This document shows, piece after piece, positions 47,254 through 57,386 of a stretch of 64,000 nucleotides of DNA (position 1 is the first letter of the stretch; each line of letters opens with the position of its first letter). The notes under the pieces are model-generated. The model had not been told where the DNA came from. It saw nothing but the letters and a program-made list of their open reading frames with translations, and did no database searches. The DNA is from Ziziphus jujuba (taxonomy: Eukaryota; Streptophyta; Magnoliopsida; Rosales; Rhamnaceae): positions 18,621,001 to 18,685,000 of the forward strand of contig NC_083387.1 of NCBI RefSeq assembly GCF_031755915.1, read 5' to 3'. A program made the position numbers and the translations under genes.

Positions 47254-47561
47254 TTCCCCTCCTCTTGAAAAGGATTTGTCCTCAAATCAAGATCATCACC
47301 TGCAGCAAAAGGAGTTAAATCACCAACATTAAATGCAGCACTCATGTTATACTCACCCGGTAAATCAAGCTTGTAGGCATTCTTGTTATTCGGCGTCAAA
47401 ACTTGAAAAGTTCCATCCATAGGCGGCATGAGCTTTGACTTTCTTTGTTTAGGAAACCTTTCCTTTTGTAAGTGAAACCAAACCAATTCTCCTGGGTCAA
47501 ACACTATTACAACAAAATACATGCTCATTATGGTAAAAATTACACTTTTTAAAGTTAGCAA
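47235..47561 (-). pseudogene. E7 integrase C-terminal tail
   Basis: 108 codons: FVVIVFDPGELVWFHLQKER, KSKLMPPMDGTFQVL, LDLPGEYNMSAAFNVGDLTP and LRTNPFQEEGNDVIPP, crossing from the internal region into the LTR at 47253/47254, with a stop soon after. Upstream (47562-47643) is the eroded integrase stretch after the shared scar. No catalytic residues remain. Confidence 0.75.
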
Positions 47562-47643
47562 ACAATATTTCCCAAATTTTCAAATTGCAACTAAGTAAAG
47601 CTCTCAACAATGCAGAAAAAAGTTCTATGCAATAAAGACATCT

Positions 47644-50115
47644 TTAAATAATTATCTTTAAAGTTCTATTCATAATTACTTTATTAACATCACCAAAGCT
47701 AAGATAAAAATTTATATTTTTCCTTTCTTGTCTTCCTTTTCCTTTCTCACTCACGGCCATCTCACCTTCCTCACTCTCGGCTTTTGCACCAAATTTCTCA
47801 CTCTTGGTTTTATTAAAATTTTTCCACACAACCTGAGTATTAAAAGACTTACCTTGGACAGCAAGCTCACCTTTTCCCTCTTGATTGGATGGTAGTCCAC
47901 TTGGAATTTCATTTGGGAAGACATCTCCAAATTCCTTCAAAAGAGAAATCATTGAACTTGGCAATTCAAGTTCTTCAATGTTAGTTTGATCATTAAAATA
48001 ATTTTCTTTATAAATCATGACCAGCAAAGGTTTCTTACACTCAATAACCTTATTAATATCCCCTAAACTCAAATAAAAATTGCTACTTAACCTTTCCTTT
48101 CTTTCTTTTTCTTTTTTTCCCTTGGATTGGCGCAAACCGTCGGATTTCTCTTCCTTCTCCAAGCTCGCGGGTTTGCCACTTCCTTTTCCCTCTCTTTCGG
48201 CTTTCCCTTGATCTTTCCACTCAATATGAACCTTAGAAACCTTACCTTGGTCAGCAACCTCAATCTTACCTTCTTGAAAGGATGGTGAAGCCGTTGGTGC
48301 CATACTTGCTTTTTCCTTGAGCTTTTCGGCTTCTCTCCTTTGTTGCATTTGTAATTGGTCTTTGTAAACCTCTTTAGGAGATAATGGTTCCAGCTTGACC
48401 TTCCTCCCTTTAAACCTGAAAACAATACTATTTTCTCGACCAAAATGAGTAGCATCTTTATCAAATTTCCATGGTCTACCTAATAGTATATGTCCAGCAA
48501 TCATGGGTACAATATCACATAAAACTACATCCTCATATCTACCTATATTAAATTTTACTTTGGCTTGTTTGTTTACTTTCATCTCACCACTATCATTAAG
48601 CCATTGTAATCTATAAGGTTCTGGATGTTTAATTGTTTTCAAGCCTAATTTATCAACTACAAGATTACTTATCACATTAGTACAACTCCCACTATCTATA
48701 ATCATGCTACAAATTTTACCTTGTATTTCGCAGCGAGTGTGGAAGATGTTTTCTCTTTGTATCTGCTCTTCATCTTTGTAGACAACAAGTACTCTCCTTG
48801 AAACCAAGTTCAACTCGGCATTAGATGTATCTACAGGTTCGGCTTCATCTTCATTGCAATCCTCCTCTTGCTCGGTTTCAGCCCCACTTTCTTCACTCGC
48901 AGATTCCAGCTCACCATCACCCTTTAATACCATGATTCTTCTATTTGGGCATTGGCTGGCTATGTGTCCTCTTCCTTGGCACTTAAAACAAATTATTTCT
49001 CTGGATTTTTGAGGTTTAGGATCAGATTTTATCTCACCTCTAAGTGCTTGGATAGATTCGGTCTTGACCTCCCTTCTTGGCCGGTTGGTAGTTTCTTCTC
49101 CTAATTTCGGATTCAACTTGTTTTCATAAGTTGAATTGTTTTTCCAGCCACTTGAACTTGTCCGTCCACTGCTAGAAACTCCTCCAAACCGTGTACTAAC
49201 ACCCCTCCTCTTGAATTGGTTCTCAAGCTTAATGGCTACATGCAACATCTCCTCCAATTCCAAGTATTGTTGTAATTCAAGTTGGTTGGCAATGTCTCGG
49301 TTTAACCCTCCAAGAAATCTTGCCATGGTTGCCTCCCTATCCTCATTCATATTCAGCCTCATCATTAACATCTCCATCTCTTTGTAATAATCCTCCACGG
49401 ACCTACTTCCTTGAGACAAAGATTGAAGCCTTTGATGCAGCAACCTATGGTAATGGGATGGCACAAACCGCTTCCTCATGGCTCCTTTCATTTGTCGCCA
49501 TGTTGTAATTAAGTCATCACCAACTCTCCTTCGGGTGCTTTGCTCATTTGTCCACCATTGGAGTGCATAATGGCCAAACTCCATTGCTGCCAACTTCACC
49601 TTCTTACCTTCCGAATAGTTGTGGCAGTCAAAGATCATCTCCATTTTTTCTTCCCACTCCAAATAAGCTTCGGGATCACTTTTACCCATAAAAGGTTGGA
49701 TATTAACCTTGATATTTCCCAAATCATCATTTGTATCTTCCCTCCTATATCTCCCACGGCCAGCTCTATCTTGGACAGCAAAGGTTTCGTCCATACCTTC
49801 CTCAAAGTCGCCATCAAATGGCTCCTCATCAAATTCCTCTCTCGGCCTCTCGCGACCTCCTTGTCCTCGGCCTCGTCCTCCATGGAATTCTTGCCTATTT
49901 CTTGTATTCGGCCTTCCTTGTGAGGCTTCTAGTCTTCCCACTCTTTGATTCACATGCTCAACTTGAGCACTAACCCGCTGTATTGATTCCAAGACAGCTC
50001 TCATATCCACTTGGTCTCCACTCCCGGTAGCTCGGTCATCGCCATGGAATGCTACAGACTCTTCCTCATTGATCCTCAAGGGTGGATCCCCTCTTCTTAT
50101 TCTAGAATCTGTCAT
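47644..50115 (-). CDS. E7 gag-protease polyprotein, intact chimeric frame
   Basis: 823 codons from ATG at 50115 (MTDSRIRRGDPPLRINEEES, the start used in sister copies; six further upstream codons are open). Residue positions from that Met: N-terminal coiled-coil-like part 38-65, Arg/Gly-rich 75-95, capsid about 134-310 (QPFMGKSDPEAYLEWEEKME; SVEDYYKEMEMLMMRLNMNE), zinc knuckle CFKCQGRGHIASQC 376-389, acidic spacer 402-430, protease active site IIDSGSCTN from about 472, GHILLGRPW about 541-549. The basic linker and RT N-terminus continue to FPNEIPSGLP (742), where the frame switches to a second linker copy (QEGKGELAVQGKS ... NFYLSFGDVNK). Gag would build the particle and protease would mature it. 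Intact length and lack of stops contrast with every other gypsy copy here. Confidence 0.88.
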   Translation of the reverse strand: MTDSRIRRGDPPLRINEEESVAFHGDDRATGSGDQVDMRAVLESIQRVSAQVEHVNQRVGRLEASQGRPNTRNRQEFHGGRGRGQGGRERPREEFDEEPFDGDFEEGMDETFAVQDRAGRGRYRREDTNDDLGNIKVNIQPFMGKSDPEAYLEWEEKMEMIFDCHNYSEGKKVKLAAMEFGHYALQWWTNEQSTRRRVGDDLITTWRQMKGAMRKRFVPSHYHRLLHQRLQSLSQGSRSVEDYYKEMEMLMMRLNMNEDREATMARFLGGLNRDIANQLELQQYLELEEMLHVAIKLENQFKRRGVSTRFGGVSSSGRTSSSGWKNNSTYENKLNPKLGEETTNRPRREVKTESIQALRGEIKSDPKPQKSREIICFKCQGRGHIASQCPNRRIMVLKGDGELESASEESGAETEQEEDCNEDEAEPVDTSNAELNLVSRRVLVVYKDEEQIQRENIFHTRCEIQGKICSMIIDSGSCTNVISNLVVDKLGLKTIKHPEPYRLQWLNDSGEMKVNKQAKVKFNIGRYEDVVLCDIVPMIAGHILLGRPWKFDKDATHFGRENSIVFRFKGRKVKLEPLSPKEVYKDQLQMQQRREAEKLKEKASMAPTASPSFQEGKIEVADQGKVSKVHIEWKDQGKAEREGKGSGKPASLEKEEKSDGLRQSKGKKEKERKERLSSNFYLSLGDINKVIECKKPLLVMIYKENYFNDQTNIEELELPSSMISLLKEFGDVFPNEIPSGLPSNQEGKGELAVQGKSFNTQVVWKNFNKTKSEKFGAKAESEEGEMAVSEKGKGRQERKNINFYLSFGDVNKVIMNRTLKIII

Positions 50116-50761
50116 GTTAGTAAAATACTGCAAAAATAAAATAAATCCTCACAATATTCACTCCCTCACGTGTTTCACTCAAACAAGGTCTCGACACTCG
50201 TGTTTGCACACTAGTTTCGGCTTTTACCCTCTTTTAAGCTCTCACACTCTTGCCTTTTTCCACTCAATGAATTATCTCAAAGTTCTAATTAAAACACCCA
50301 AAAAACAGCAATTAGATCACTAGTATGTTTTAATTAAACTTATCAACAAAGCAGTAGCAAAAAGTAGGCAATACCGAAAGAATCCAACAAATCCTAATTT
50401 TTCGGCTTTCTAGACAAGAAAACACAAAATAATGGGAAAACGTTGGAATTTTTGAAAACTGCACCAGATGGTAGTAGATTATGAGTTCAAGAATAAAATT
50501 CCAGAAAAAGAAATTCAAATACGAACAAGAATCAAAGAGAACAAAATTATAGAAAAGTGTTGGTTGTTGTTCTTGTAATTCAAGTTTTGTATCAATTCCT
50601 TTATCTAATTTTAATCCAAATAATTTAAGCACCCAAAATCCAAATATCCAGCAGCAAAAATAATTCTCCAGCAACTCAAATATTGAATAAATAATAAAAA
50701 ACCAGCAGCTCCAACAAATTTCCAGCAAACAAATCAAACTCCAACAAACCGAAATATTTTC

Positions 50762-50793
<32 letters not shown>

Positions 50794-51270
50794 TATTCGG
50801 CTTTACCTTCTTTTTTTTTTTTCACTCATAGAACATAAACAACTGCAGTAGCAAGAATAATTACCAAAATTGCAATTCCAACTCCAAAACAAACACCAAA
50901 CCCATGACCTCCAAATAAACAAAATGTGCAGTTTTTTTTTTTTTTTTTAAATGTTGCCGCAAACTTTTTTTTTTTTCTTGTTTTCTTTTTTTTTTTTGAA
51001 TAAATGAATGCAAATATTTAAGACTAAAACAGCAAAGAAAAATCAACAAAAGCCAAATTAACAAGAACAATGATAAAAGACAACCAACAAACTAGGAAAC
51101 AAAAATACGATAAAACTAGGAAATCCTAATTCAACTAGGAATGAATTTTTTTTTTTTTTTTAAGATGCTGAACGTGTATAGGATGGATGCAACCTTAACC
51201 TAATGCTAAAATTTCAGAATAACACAAAAACAAATAAAACAAATAAAGATAGATCAAACCTGAACAAAAT
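50116..51270 (-). other. E7 leader region
   Basis: About 1.15 kb leader. Long T-runs at about 50769-50793, 50811-50821, 50932-50948 and 51147-51161 (A-runs in element sense) and the conserved gtctcgacactcgtgtttgc block (50189-50208). Confidence 0.72.
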
Positions 51271-51285
51271 TTAGCTCTGATACCA
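51271..51285 (-). other. E7 primer-binding site
   Basis: Complement TGGTATCAGAGCTAA, a canonical initiator-Met tRNA site two bases from the 5' LTR end at 51288. Confidence 0.88.
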
Positions 51286-51287
51286 AA

Positions 51288-52432
51288 TGATACGAACCTA
51301 GGACGACCTGCTCCTAAACCCGTATTATATTAGCCCGGATCTTAATTAAGTTCAAGTTCTAATGGAATTGACCTCAACCCCTAACCAACCTGTGGTTAAA
51401 AACCTTGGTATAATGTAGACGCCACAATAGGGGATGGAAAACCTATTGATAAGTCAAGCTAAAACAACCAATTCTCTAATGGTGTTTTAGGTGTTCTCAA
51501 AGAACAAAGAGATAATTAATCTCACAAGTATTTTCTTAATCAAATCAAAGTTGTATTATTATTGAAAAATAAGCCTTTAAATAGGCTTGAAAGAAACAAA
51601 ACAAACCCTAAAAAATTAATTCAAAACAGGACTCCTATAGGAATTAGGAAACTTGACCGAATTCTAATATGTCCTAAACTAAGTTTCCTAAACTAAAATT
51701 GATTAATTAATTCCTTTATTTTGAATTATGAATTAATTAATTTACAATGAAAATAATAAAATAATAACTTTCGTAAACTTATTTGTCCAGAAAATAAATA
51801 AATAAAAACTAAAAAGCAATGGTAGTTTCCTAAAACAAAAAGTAGAATAAAATTAGGAAACTATAATACTAGCTTTTTGACTAATTTGACTTTGACCAAT
51901 CTTTGACCTCTTTGAGCTTCAAATCAGCTTCTAGATGCTTTTTAGGATGCCAAATAAGCTGAATATGAAGTCCCACACGTTGCCCATGCTTGGAAAAATA
52001 AGAAAAGGCTAATACAGTAAAATACAGTAAAGCCAGCAAGCAATACAGCAAATTCGGCCAAATTCTTGATGCTGTCCGTACAAGCCCTTTTTGATTGCAT
52101 TTGAGGCTGCTTAAACTTGATTCCATGACCTATTAGGCATATGTATTGAACCCATAAAGCATTGGAACCATTTCATACTTCCCGGACTCCAAAAATGTAC
52201 CAAAACCGTCACCCGGGTCCGTATCGGCTTCCACCAGTTGGATGCTTAGAATAGGCTTTGTATCTTCAAGTATGGAAAAGCTTTGTTGAGATTAATTACC
52301 ATCTGTATAAATACTCCCAGGTTGCCCTTAAATCTCTTAATTTGAGCTCTTGTGATTGGCCTAGTCTTCATCCGTGTCGAGTCAGCACCCCAGCGGGTTA
52401 TCGGTGGAGCGGGCTAGGGCAGAATCACATCA
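51288..52432 (-). repeat. E7 5' LTR
   Basis: 1145 bp, same length as its partner, ending AGAATCACATCA and followed by GTGAC. Confidence 0.94.
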
Positions 52433-52437
52433 GTGAC

Positions 52438-52513
52438 CATTATAACTTTAACATAATTAGATCCGGGCTAATATAATACGGGTTTAGGAGTAGGTCGTCC
52501 TAGGTTCGTATCA
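52438..52513 (+). repeat. E6 3' LTR, last part
   Basis: Resumes after the E7 duplication (cattataactttaac) and ends GGTTCGTATCA at 52513, followed by the E6 duplication AATCT. Confidence 0.9.
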
Positions 52514-52518
52514 AATCT

Positions 52519-53443
52519 TACTTTAGAAGGCAAGCTCGGCTTTATCCCTATGAAATGATGGTGAAACCGTGGGTGCCACACTAGACCTCTCCTTAAGATT
52601 TTCAGCCTCCCTCCTTTGTTGCACTTGAAGTTGGTCTCTAAACACCTCCTTTAGAGTTAATGGCTCCAGGTTAACCTTTTTCCATTTAAATTTAAATACA
52701 ATGGAATTTTCTCTCCCGTAGTGTATGGCATCCTTATCAAATTGCGATGGCCTCTCCAATAAAATATGATCAGCATGCATGGGAACCACATCACATAATA
52801 CAACATCCACATATTTATTAATACTGAATTTTAGTTTTGCTTGTTTGTTTACACTCATTTCACTACTATCAATAAGCCATTGTAATCTATATGATTTAGG
52901 ATGTTTATTTGTTACTAAGCCTAATTTTCCAACCACAACATTACTAATTAAATTTGCATAACTTCCACTATTAATTATCATACTATTGATGTTACCTTGG
53001 ATTTCACATCGGGTATGGAAGATGTTTTCTCATTCAACGTGATCCTCATCCTTGTATACAGTCAACACTCCCCTTGCCACCAAGCTTAATTCAACATTTG
53101 AAGCCTTTAAGGTTTCAATTTCATTTTCAATTTCTTCCTTTTCATCCTCGGTCTCAATTTCAACTTCATCACTATCAGATTCCAACTCGCCATTGTCCTT
53201 CAACACCATGATTCTCCTATTCGGGCATTGATTGGCAATGTGTCCTTATGCGTGGCACTTACCTTCATTCCTTCGTTCTTAGACAAATTCGGTCTTGGCT
53301 TCCCTTTTGGCCGATTGGTGCTTTCCTCACCTAGTTTTGGTTTTGGCTTGTTGTCATATATGGGATTGCTTCTCCAAACACTTGGATTTGTCATCTTGCT
53401 GTTTGATACTCCTCCAAACTGTGAAATTCTACCCTTCCTCTAA
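52519..53443 (-). pseudogene. E5 protease and late gag
   Basis: Frame 52981-52523: protease with active site IINSGSYANLISN, where the catalytic Asp of IIDSGS is Asn; then VVLCDVVPMHADHILLERPS and linker. Frame 53394-53200: late gag (KPKLGEESTNRPKGKPRPNL) with the zinc-knuckle region eroded near 53225-53260. Cut on the left by E6. Inactive. Confidence 0.78.
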
Positions 53444-54069
53444 AATTGATTTTTCATTTTAACAGCCACATGCAACATCTCTTCTGATTGGCTATCTCTT
53501 GATTCAACCCACCTAAAAACCATGCCATGGTTGCTTCTCTATCTTCATTCATGTTCAATCTCATCATGAGCATCTCCATCTCCTTGTAGTAATCTTCCAC
53601 GGACCTATTTCCTTGAGATCAAGATTGTAACTTTTGATGTAGCAATCTTTAGTAATGAGTCGGTACAAATCGCTTCCTCATGGCTTGTTTCATTTGTCGC
53701 CAAGTAGTAATCAATTCATCACCTACTCTCTTTCAGGTACTTTGCTCACTTGTCCACCATTGGAGTGCATAATGACCAAATTCCAAATAGTTATGACAGT
53801 CAAATATCATCTCCATTTGCTTCTCCCATTCTAGGTAGGCCTCTGGATCACTTTTGCCCTTAAAAGTCGATATGTTAACCTTAATATCTCCAAGATCATC
53901 ATCCTCATTCCTTGCTGGTCTCCCACGTATTGGTCTTCCTTGGAGTGCATAGATGTCTTCAGAATCCTCCTATAAATTATCTCCATAATTACCTCCTTCA
54001 AAATCCTACCTATGGCATTTGCAACCTCCCCAACCTCGAAATTGGCCACCACGAAACTATTGCCTAATA
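53444..54069 (-). pseudogene. E5 gag capsid region, eroded
   Basis: Only short frames, but in order: late capsid complementary to MARFLGGLN-type sequence (about 53500-53530), SVEDYY-type (about 53580-53610), MKQAMRKRF (about 53680), then the region encoding EAYLEWEKQ (about 53815-53850), and an acidic/Gly-Arg-rich part to 54060. The N-terminal about 90 codons, leader and primer site are missing; LTR sequence follows directly. Confidence 0.65.
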
Positions 54070-54877
54070 TATTACGACCTGCGCCTAAACCCGTAATATA
54101 TTAGCTCGGATTTAATTATGTTTCAAGTTCTAATGGTCACCTTGACCCATAACCAACCTATGATTAGAAACCTTGGCATATAATGAAGATGCCACAATAG
54201 GTGATGGAAGGCCTATTGATAAGTCAAACTAAAACACTCATTCACTAATGGTGTTTTAGGTGTTCAAAAGAACAAAGAGAATTCAATCTCATAAATAATT
54301 TTTGTATAAAATTTAAGGTTGATTTCTCATTGAAAATAAGCGTTTAGATAGGCTTTGAATGAAAAAAATAAAACCCTAAAAGGATTAGGAAATTTTGGCC
54401 AACATAGAATCCAATTAGGACATTGCCTAATTTCACACCTTTTCCTATTCTAATTTGGATTAATTAATTCTCTTATTTTGAATTAGGAATTAATTAATTT
54501 ACAATGAAAATAATAAAATAATAACTTTCCTAAACTTATTTGTATAGAAAATAAATAAATAAGAACAAAAAATAAAGGTAATTTCCTAAAACAAAAAGTA
54601 GAAATCAAATTAGGAAACTAGAATTCTAGCTTTTTGACTGAGTTGACTTTGACCAAGCTTTGAACAATTTGAGCTCCAAATCAGCTTCTATATGATTCTT
54701 TGGATGCAAATAAGATTATTATGGAGTCCCACATGTTTCCCTTGCTCGGAGGAAAGAGAAAAAGCAAACTCAGCAAAATACAGTAAAGACAGCAAATAAT
54801 ACAGCAAAACCTGGCCCTTTTTTCTCTCATGCGCACACCTCTTAAATAACCAGCAAAGCCTCAGTCTTGACCAGATC
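54070..54877 (-). repeat. E5 5' LTR remnant
   Basis: About 808 bp. The first about 15 bases of the LTR are missing (starts tattacgacctgcgcctaaa) and it stops at gtcttgaccagatc where E8 begins. Flank agatc (54873-54877) should be the left E8 duplication. Confidence 0.85.
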
Positions 54878-56013
54878 TGATGTGATTCCGCCTGAGCCCG
54901 CTCCACCGATAACCCGCTGGGGTGCTGACTCGACACGGATGAAGACTAGGCCAATCACAAGAGCTCAAATTAAGAGATTTAAGGACAACTTGGGAGTATT
55001 TATACAGGGGGTAATCAATCTCAACAGAGCTTGTTCATACTTGAAGATACAAAGCCTATTCTAAGCATCCAAGTGGTGGAAGCCGATACGGACTCGGGTG
55101 ACGGTTTTGGTACATTTTTGGAGTCTGGGAAGCATGAAATGGTTCCAATGCTTTATGGGTTCAATACATATGCCTAAAAGGTCATGGAATCAAGTTAAAG
55201 CAGCCTCAAATGCAATCAAAAAGGGCTTGTACGGACAGCATCAACAATTTGGTCGAATTTGCTGTATTGCTTGCTGGCTTTACTGTATTTTACTGTATTA
55301 GCCTTTTCTTATTTTTCCAAGCATGGGCAACGTGTGGGACTTCATATTCAGCTTATTTGGCATCCTAAAAAGAATCTAGAAGCTGATTTGAAGCTCAAAG
55401 AGGTCAAAGATTGATCAAAGTCAACTTGATCAAAAGGCTAGCATTTTTAGTTTCCTAATTTGTTTTTACTTTTTGTTTTAGGAAACTACCATTACTTTTT
55501 GGCTTTTATTTATTTATTTTCTGGAAAAATAAATTTAGGAAGGTTTTTATTCTATTCTTTCCATTGTAAATTAATTAATTCCTAATTTAATATAAAGGAA
55601 TTAATTAATCAAACTTAGATTAGGAAAGGAAGTATAGTTTCGGCCAACTAAGTTTCTTTATGTGTGGTGGCCAGTTTTCTTTATGTTCTAGGGTTTTATT
55701 TCATGGCTTTGTAGCCTATTTAAAGGCTTAGTTATCAATAAGAATAAGAACTTTGATTTGATTGAGAAAATACTTGTGAGATTAATTATCTCTTTGTTCT
55801 TTGAGAACACCTAAAACACCAATAGAGAATTGGTTGTTTTAGCTTGACTTATCAATAGGTTTTCCATCCCCTATTGTGGCGTCTACATTATACCAAGGTT
55901 TCTAACCACAGGTTGGTTAGGGGTTGAGGTCAATTCCATTAGAACTTGAACTTAATTAAGATCCGGGCTAATATAATACGGGTTTAGGAGCAGGTCGTCC
56001 TAGGTTCGTATCA
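54878..56013 (+). repeat. E8 5' LTR
   Basis: 1136 bp, TGATGTGATTCCGCCTGAGC to GGTTCGTATCA. It is E7-like in its middle part (shared wording around the lysine/serine-rich frame) and E4-like toward its end (gggttgaggtcaattcc). Confidence 0.9.
55713..55728 (+). promoter_or_regulatory. TATA-like element in E8 5' LTR
   Basis: agcctatttaaaggct, identical to the E6 site at 41477-41492; TATTTAAA flanked by a 5-bp inverted repeat. Probable start-site signal of the LTR promoter. Confidence 0.5.
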
Positions 56014-56015
56014 TT

Positions 56016-56028
56016 TGGTATCAGAGTT
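56016..56028 (+). other. E8 primer-binding site
   Basis: TGGTATCAGAGTT, initiator-Met tRNA type, two bases after the LTR end. Confidence 0.85.
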
Positions 56029-57158
56029 AAATTTTGTTCAGGTTTGATCTATCTTTATTTGCTTTATTTGTTTTTGTGTTATTCTGCAATTTTAGCATTA
56101 GGTTAAGGTTGCTTCTATCATCATACACGTTCTGCATCTTAAAAAAAAATAAAAAAAATTCATTCCTAATTGAATTAGGATTTCCTAGTTTTACCGTATT
56201 TTTTGTTTCCTAGTTTGTTGGTTGTCTTTCATCATTGTTCTTGTTAATTTTGGTTGTTGTTGATTTTTCTTTGCTGTTTTAGTCTTAAATATTTGCATTC
56301 ATATATTAAAAAAAAAAAAAAAGAGTTTGCAGCAGCATTTAAAATAAAATAAAAAAAACTGCACATTTGTGATTATTTGGAGGTCACGGGTTTGGTGTTT
56401 GTTTTGGTGTTGGAATTGCAATTTTGGTAATTATTCTTGCTACTGAAGTTGTTTATGTTCTGTGAGTGAAAAAAAAAAAAAGAAGAAGAGGTAAAGCCGA
56501 ATATTAAAAAAAAAAGTATTTCGGTTTGTTGGAGTTTGATTTGTTTGCTGGAAATTTGTTGGAGCTGCTGGGTTTTTTTTTATTATTTATTTGAGTTGCT
56601 GGGAAATTATTTTTTCTGTTGGATATTTGAGTTTGAGTTCTAAATTATTTGGATTAAAATTAGTTAAAGGATTTGATACAAAACTTGAATTACAAGAACA
56701 GCAACCAACATTATTCTATATTTTTGTTCTCTTTGATTCTTGTTCGTATTTGAATTTCTTTTCCTGAAATTTTATTCTTGAACTCATAATCTACTACCAT
56801 CTGGTGCAGTTTTAAAAAATTCCAACGTTTTCCCATTATTTTATGTGTTTATTTTGTCCTGAAAAACCAAAAATAGGTATTTTCATTCCGTTCGGTATTT
56901 GTTCATTTTTGCTTACTGTTTTGTTGATAAGTTTAATTAAAACATACTAGTGATCTAATTGCTATTTTGTGGGTGTTTTAATTAGAACTTTGAGATAAAT
57001 CATTGTGTGGAAAAAAGGCAAGAGTGTGTGAGCTTAAAAGAGGGTAAAAGTCGAAACAAGTGTGCAAACACGAGTGTCGAGTCCTTATTTGAGTGAAACA
57101 CGTAAAGGAGTGAAATTGGTAAGGTCCTATTTTATTTCTATTGCATTATTATACTAAC
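56029..57158 (+). other. E8 leader region
   Basis: About 1.1 kb non-coding leader with A-runs near 56308-56321 and 56469-56480, and the block acacgagtgtcgagtcctta (57068-57087). Confidence 0.72.
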
Positions 57159-57386
57159 ATGACAGAATCAAGAATGAGGAGAGGATATCCACCTTTGAGG
57201 ATCAATGAGGAGGAGTCCGTAGCATTCCATGGCAATGCCCAAGCTACCGGAGTGGAGACCAAGTGGACATGAGAGCTGTTTTGGAGTCAATACAGTGGGT
57301 TAGTGCTCAAGTTGAGCATGTGAATCAAAGGATGGGAAGGCTAGAAGTTTCCCAAGGAATTCCGAACACAAGAAATAGGCAAGAAT
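57159..57386 (+). pseudogene. E8 gag N-terminus, interrupted by C2
   Basis: Starts MTESRMRRGYPPLRINEEES at 57159. A 1-bp loss near 57249 (accggagtgg, gggagtgg in sisters) shifts the frame; the correct continuation is in 57263-57386 (MDMRAVLESIQWVSAQVEHV, RMGRLEVSQGIPNTRNRQEL). The remaining gag is beyond the copia insertion. Confidence 0.82.

Larger units (their letters stand above)
46109..52432 (-). mobile_element. E7: recent non-autonomous gypsy element with intact gag-protease
   Basis: 6324 bp. Two LTRs of 1145 bp each (46109-47253 and 51288-52432), differing at roughly 15-20 positions by eye, and a perfect GTGAC duplication (46104-46108 and 52433-52437). It carries a canonical primer site, a leader, an uninterrupted gag-protease frame of 823 codons and then only an integrase tail: RT, RNase H and the integrase core are absent. 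It is the youngest-looking gypsy insertion here and sits head-on inside the 3' LTR of E6. Confidence 0.94.
40834..52513 (+). mobile_element. E6: gag-only gypsy element nested in E5
   Basis: 5' LTR 40834-41771 (internally deleted), primer site, leader, gag to the zinc knuckle, then a direct fusion at about 45225 to a 3' LTR missing its first about 200 bp (45225-46108 plus 52438-52513). Perfect duplication AATCT (40829-40833 and 52514-52518). It contains solo LTR S3 in gag and E7 in its 3' LTR. It lacks protease and all pol sequence, so any later mobilisation would have needed other copies. Confidence 0.9.
39089..54877 (-). mobile_element. E5: gypsy (CRM-like) element split by E6 and truncated by E8
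   Basis: 3' LTR 39089-40260, internal 40261-40833 and 52519-54069, 5' LTR remnant about 54070-54877, where E8 begins. E6 with its AATCT duplication separates the two internal parts. The gag N-terminus, leader and primer site are deleted at about 54069. It carries the RT-to-integrase scar. Any remaining 5' LTR sequence would lie beyond E8, outside the window. This is the oldest layer of the right-hand nest. Confidence 0.85.

Noticed and set aside
48087..48464. 125-codon minus frame overlapping E7 gag-protease
   Set aside because: Alternative frame of the lysine-rich linker; low complexity.
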